6,951 nt of DNA, from NCBI GenBank assembly GCA_035698885.1, contig DASSBJ010000094.1, forward strand, positions 1 through 6,951, in the 5' to 3' direction. The stretch is from VRUE01 sp035698885. Its GTDB lineage: Bacteria > Actinomycetota > Thermoleophilia > Solirubrobacterales > 70-9. A program made the position numbers and the translations under genes. The notes under the pieces are model-generated. The model worked only from the letters and a program-made list of their open reading frames with translations. It was not told the origin of the DNA and searched no databases. Below are positions 5,567 to 6,951 of this stretch, one piece after another; positions within the stretch are counted from its first letter, which is position 1; each line of letters starts with the position of its first letter.

Positions 5567-5791
5567 ATGCCGAGGAAGCCGCGCAACTGGAACGATCCAG
5601 CGGGCGTTGACCCGCGGACCGGGGAGGAGCTTCGCGTCTGCGATCTCGTCCGTATTGGCGAGGAAATCCTCGGCGTGCGTCACAATCCAGAGCGAGCCAA
5701 GAAGTGGCACGCATGGCGAGAGGAACTGACCGATGACCAACGCGCGCAATACACGCAAGCCAGAGGACGCAGAGCCCGCAGCCGCAGCTAA
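5567..5791 (+). CDS. Small basic protein of unknown function, 74 aa
   Basis: Not recognised. The protein is hydrophilic and Arg-rich, with an N-terminal MPRKPRNWNDP, a middle segment with alternating hydrophobic residues (ELRVCDLVRIGEEILGV), a Trp/His patch (KKWHAWREEL) and a very basic tail (GRRARSRS). There is no membrane segment or signal peptide. The composition would suit nucleic-acid binding or interaction with an acidic partner, and the next gene's product is acidic, but that is speculation. The ATG has only GGGG one base upstream and sits against a hairpin. Its last 59 bases overlap the start of the TPR-like gene in another frame, which suggests co-translation. Two other frames are open over part of this region (5460-5729 on plus, 5399-5758 on minus). 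I prefer this frame for its protein-like composition and its arrangement with the downstream gene. Third positions contain more A/T than in the aro operon. Confidence 0.5.
   Translation: MPRKPRNWNDPAGVDPRTGEELRVCDLVRIGEEILGVRHNPERAKKWHAWREELTDDQRAQYTQARGRRARSRS
5719..5724 (+). promoter_or_regulatory. Ribosome binding site of the TPR-like gene
   Basis: AGAGGA lies eight bases before ATG 5733, a good match and spacing. It sits inside the coding sequence of the preceding 74-aa gene, which supports the chosen start and a coupled pair. Confidence 0.6.
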
Positions 5792-6284
5792 GGCTGAGCA
5801 GCTTGTCGGGGAGGCCGATGAGCTGTTGGTCGATGCGTTCGGACCCGGTGAGTGGCCGGAGGCTCAGGCAATCGAGCGTTTTCTCTCTGACGGAAAGCTC
5901 GACCGGGTGCTGTCTCTTTACGGGCAGGCGATGCGCCTAGATGCCGGCGAGCCCGGCTATCCGTGGAATCTCGGCTCGGCAATGAATCGCCTTGGTCTCA
6001 ACGACCTTGCCTTGGGGTTCCTGACTCGTGCCATCCATCTAGCGGAGCAGCGAGGGGAGAGCGAGTGGTCTGGCCCGGATGCCCAGCTTGCTGTCGCCGA
6101 GGTTGCCATCGATGCCGGTGAGTACGACCTCGCCCTTACCGCGCTCGCACATGCACGGGCCGACGATGACGGGAGTGGCCGCGTGGCTCAGATCGGAGAA
6201 CTGCTCAAAGAGGTAGGCAGCGAGCAAGACGACCCGAGCCCGCAGGCATCTCTGGTCTCGCTTCTAGAGCAGCTCCCGGCGTAG
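5733..6284 (+). CDS. TPR-like repeat protein of unknown function, 183 aa
   Basis: No named family recognised. An acidic, mostly helical, soluble protein. After a low-complexity Ala/Glu-rich N-terminus (1-25) comes a predicted helical solenoid. One good tetratricopeptide-like unit spans about residues 72-104 (YPWNLGSAMNRLGLN, then DLALGFLTRAIHLAE), showing the small-residue and Ala/Phe spacing of TPR helices A and B. A second, weaker unit lies at about 115-145 (QLAVAEVAIDAGEYDLALTALAHA). Residues 41-68 could be a degenerate unit before it. Such repeats usually serve as a protein-binding scaffold, and the partner could be one of its neighbours. The start ATG 5733 is the first possible in this frame and has a good ribosome site, AGAGGA (5719-5724), eight bases upstream. 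Third codon positions are A/T in 13 of the first 40 codons, against 1 of 40 in the pepP-like gene, pointing to a different origin. Confidence 0.8.
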   Translation: MTNARNTRKPEDAEPAAAAKAEQLVGEADELLVDAFGPGEWPEAQAIERFLSDGKLDRVLSLYGQAMRLDAGEPGYPWNLGSAMNRLGLNDLALGFLTRAIHLAEQRGESEWSGPDAQLAVAEVAIDAGEYDLALTALAHARADDDGSGRVAQIGELLKEVGSEQDDPSPQASLVSLLEQLPA

Positions 6285-6321
6285 CTGGCATATCGTCATT
6301 CTCGGTAGCCATACTTGGCTA
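6285..6321 (+). promoter_or_regulatory. Possible leaderless promoter for the last gene
   Basis: In the 37-base gap, CATACT (6310-6315) resembles a -10 box (TATACT type) and ends six bases before ATG 6322, so transcription would begin at about that ATG. A weak -35 candidate, CTGGCA (6285-6290), lies 19 bases upstream of it, which is long. No ribosome site precedes 6322. The gene could equally be read from the upstream transcript. Confidence 0.3.
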
Positions 6322-6951
6322 ATGGCCCGCAGCTATAAGGAGCGGATGGACCCAGGTGGGGAGATCGGAATGCTCACCGCGGGTATGCGTGCTCTCTCCT
6401 GGGGTCCAGTTGGCACGGTGCTGAAGCAGGCTGGCGTGTTTGACGATGAGGCCCTGGAGCTTGCCCGCTCGGCCCACACGCAATATGACGAGTTGACTCA
6501 GGGGCCTTCTGAGATCGCAGAGAATCTCGCGCCGCTTGGGTGGATTGCATTTGGCGGTACGCCAGCAGAGGAGTATCGGGAGGCAGCCCGACTGGCGAGC
6601 GTAGGAAATCACGAGGCCGCTGAGGAGCTTTTGACCGGGGCTTGGAACAGCGGTGATCGCCTTCGATGGGCAGTTGCGCGAATCAACAGCATCTATGCCG
6701 GTGGAGATGAGTCGTGGCGAATGATTGGACACCACAGGCGTCGACAGCTTGATGAGGCCCTAGAAAATCACCACGACGAGCGGTATGCGAGCGCCATCGG
6801 CATCGTCCTGCCGCAGATAGACGGGATCGTCCATGATCTAACCGGCAAGGCCGCGAAGTCGTTTTTTGCCAGCGGTCCCAAGGCGAGGCATCTCCAGGAC
6901 GAGGAGACCCTCGCTGGGCATCCAGACGGCCTAAGAGTCCTAGGCAAGCTC
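6322..6951 (+). CDS. Unknown protein, 3' end cut by the window
   Basis: A frame without stops runs from ATG 6322 to the last base, giving 210 residues and continuing outside the window. I do not recognise it with confidence. It is soluble, with many aromatic and charged residues and predicted helices. Notable segments are LAPLGWIAFGGTPAEEYREA (71-90), TGAWNSGDRLRWAVARI (105-121) and RYASAIGIVLPQIDGIVHDL (154-173). The last resembles, from memory only, a helix seen in actinobacterial hypothetical proteins that end in an Asn-Arg-His...His-Gly motif, but that part is not visible here. Three in-frame starts compete: 6322 (leaderless, -10-like box upstream), 6346 (AAGGAG three bases away) and 6370 (GGGGAG six bases away). 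A/T occupies 12 of the first 40 third positions, like the TPR gene and unlike the aro operon. The minus-strand frame at 6319-6735 is a shadow. Confidence 0.75.
   Translation, partial: MARSYKERMDPGGEIGMLTAGMRALSWGPVGTVLKQAGVFDDEALELARSAHTQYDELTQGPSEIAENLAPLGWIAFGGTPAEEYREAARLASVGNHEAAEELLTGAWNSGDRLRWAVARINSIYAGGDESWRMIGHHRRRQLDEALENHHDERYASAIGIVLPQIDGIVHDLTGKAAKSFFASGPKARHLQDEETLAGHPDGLRVLGKL

Noticed and set aside
5460..5729. 89-aa plus-strand frame across the leader and the 74-aa gene
   Set aside because: Ser/Arg/Pro-rich composition without a ribosome site. The 74-aa frame in the same DNA is the better candidate.
5399..5758. 119-aa minus-strand frame across the junction region
   Set aside because: It has no recognisable motif and overlaps the more protein-like 74-aa plus frame and the start of the TPR gene. 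It is not excluded outright, but it is weaker.
6319..6735. 138-aa minus-strand frame opposite the last gene
   Set aside because: The plus strand is open for 210 codons with better protein character. The minus frame has no motif and starts inside it.
1..6951. CRISPR array, insertion-sequence transposase or integrase
   Set aside because: No regularly spaced repeats and no DDE, serine- or tyrosine-recombinase motifs were seen in any plausible frame.

Overview
The window is very GC-rich actinobacterial-type DNA. The best guess is the class Thermoleophilia (Solirubrobacterales-like), based on near-total G/C at third codon positions, an AroB frame that looks like the back half of a shikimate kinase/3-dehydroquinate synthase fusion, and an unusual AroQ. 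This placement is inference, because no rRNA gene or marker is present.

Left part (1-2574, + strand): a tightly coupled operon of aroB (left end cut), aroQ and an M24B Xaa-Pro aminopeptidase, joined by two 4-base ATGA overlaps. These are shikimate-pathway steps plus a housekeeping peptidase. In many Actinobacteria, for example Mycobacterium tuberculosis, this block continues directly into efp (elongation factor P) and nusB. Middle part (about 2618-5249): efp is not directly next. Instead there is a membrane-anchored diguanylate cyclase (+), whose 3' end overlaps a convergent M42 aminopeptidase gene (-) by 30 bases, followed by a small secreted protein (-) that is probably co-transcribed with the peptidase.

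Right part (5250-6951): a good leaderless promoter points rightwards at 5275-5304. Immediately after it are seven codons (5313-5333) that read exactly like the start of EF-P, VISTNQF. The frame then runs into an AT-rich stretch with stop codons, and the rest of efp is absent. From there the DNA changes character: A/T at the third codon position rises from about 1 in 40 (start of the pepP-like gene) to about 13 in 40 (start of the TPR gene), by hand count. The region holds three unrecognised genes: a 74-aa basic protein, a 183-aa TPR-like protein and a large frame cut by the window end. The simplest reading is that the window crosses the left boundary of an integrated element or genomic island that entered the 5' end of efp. 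A metagenome mis-join is the main alternative. No integrase, transposase, CRISPR array or RNA gene is visible.
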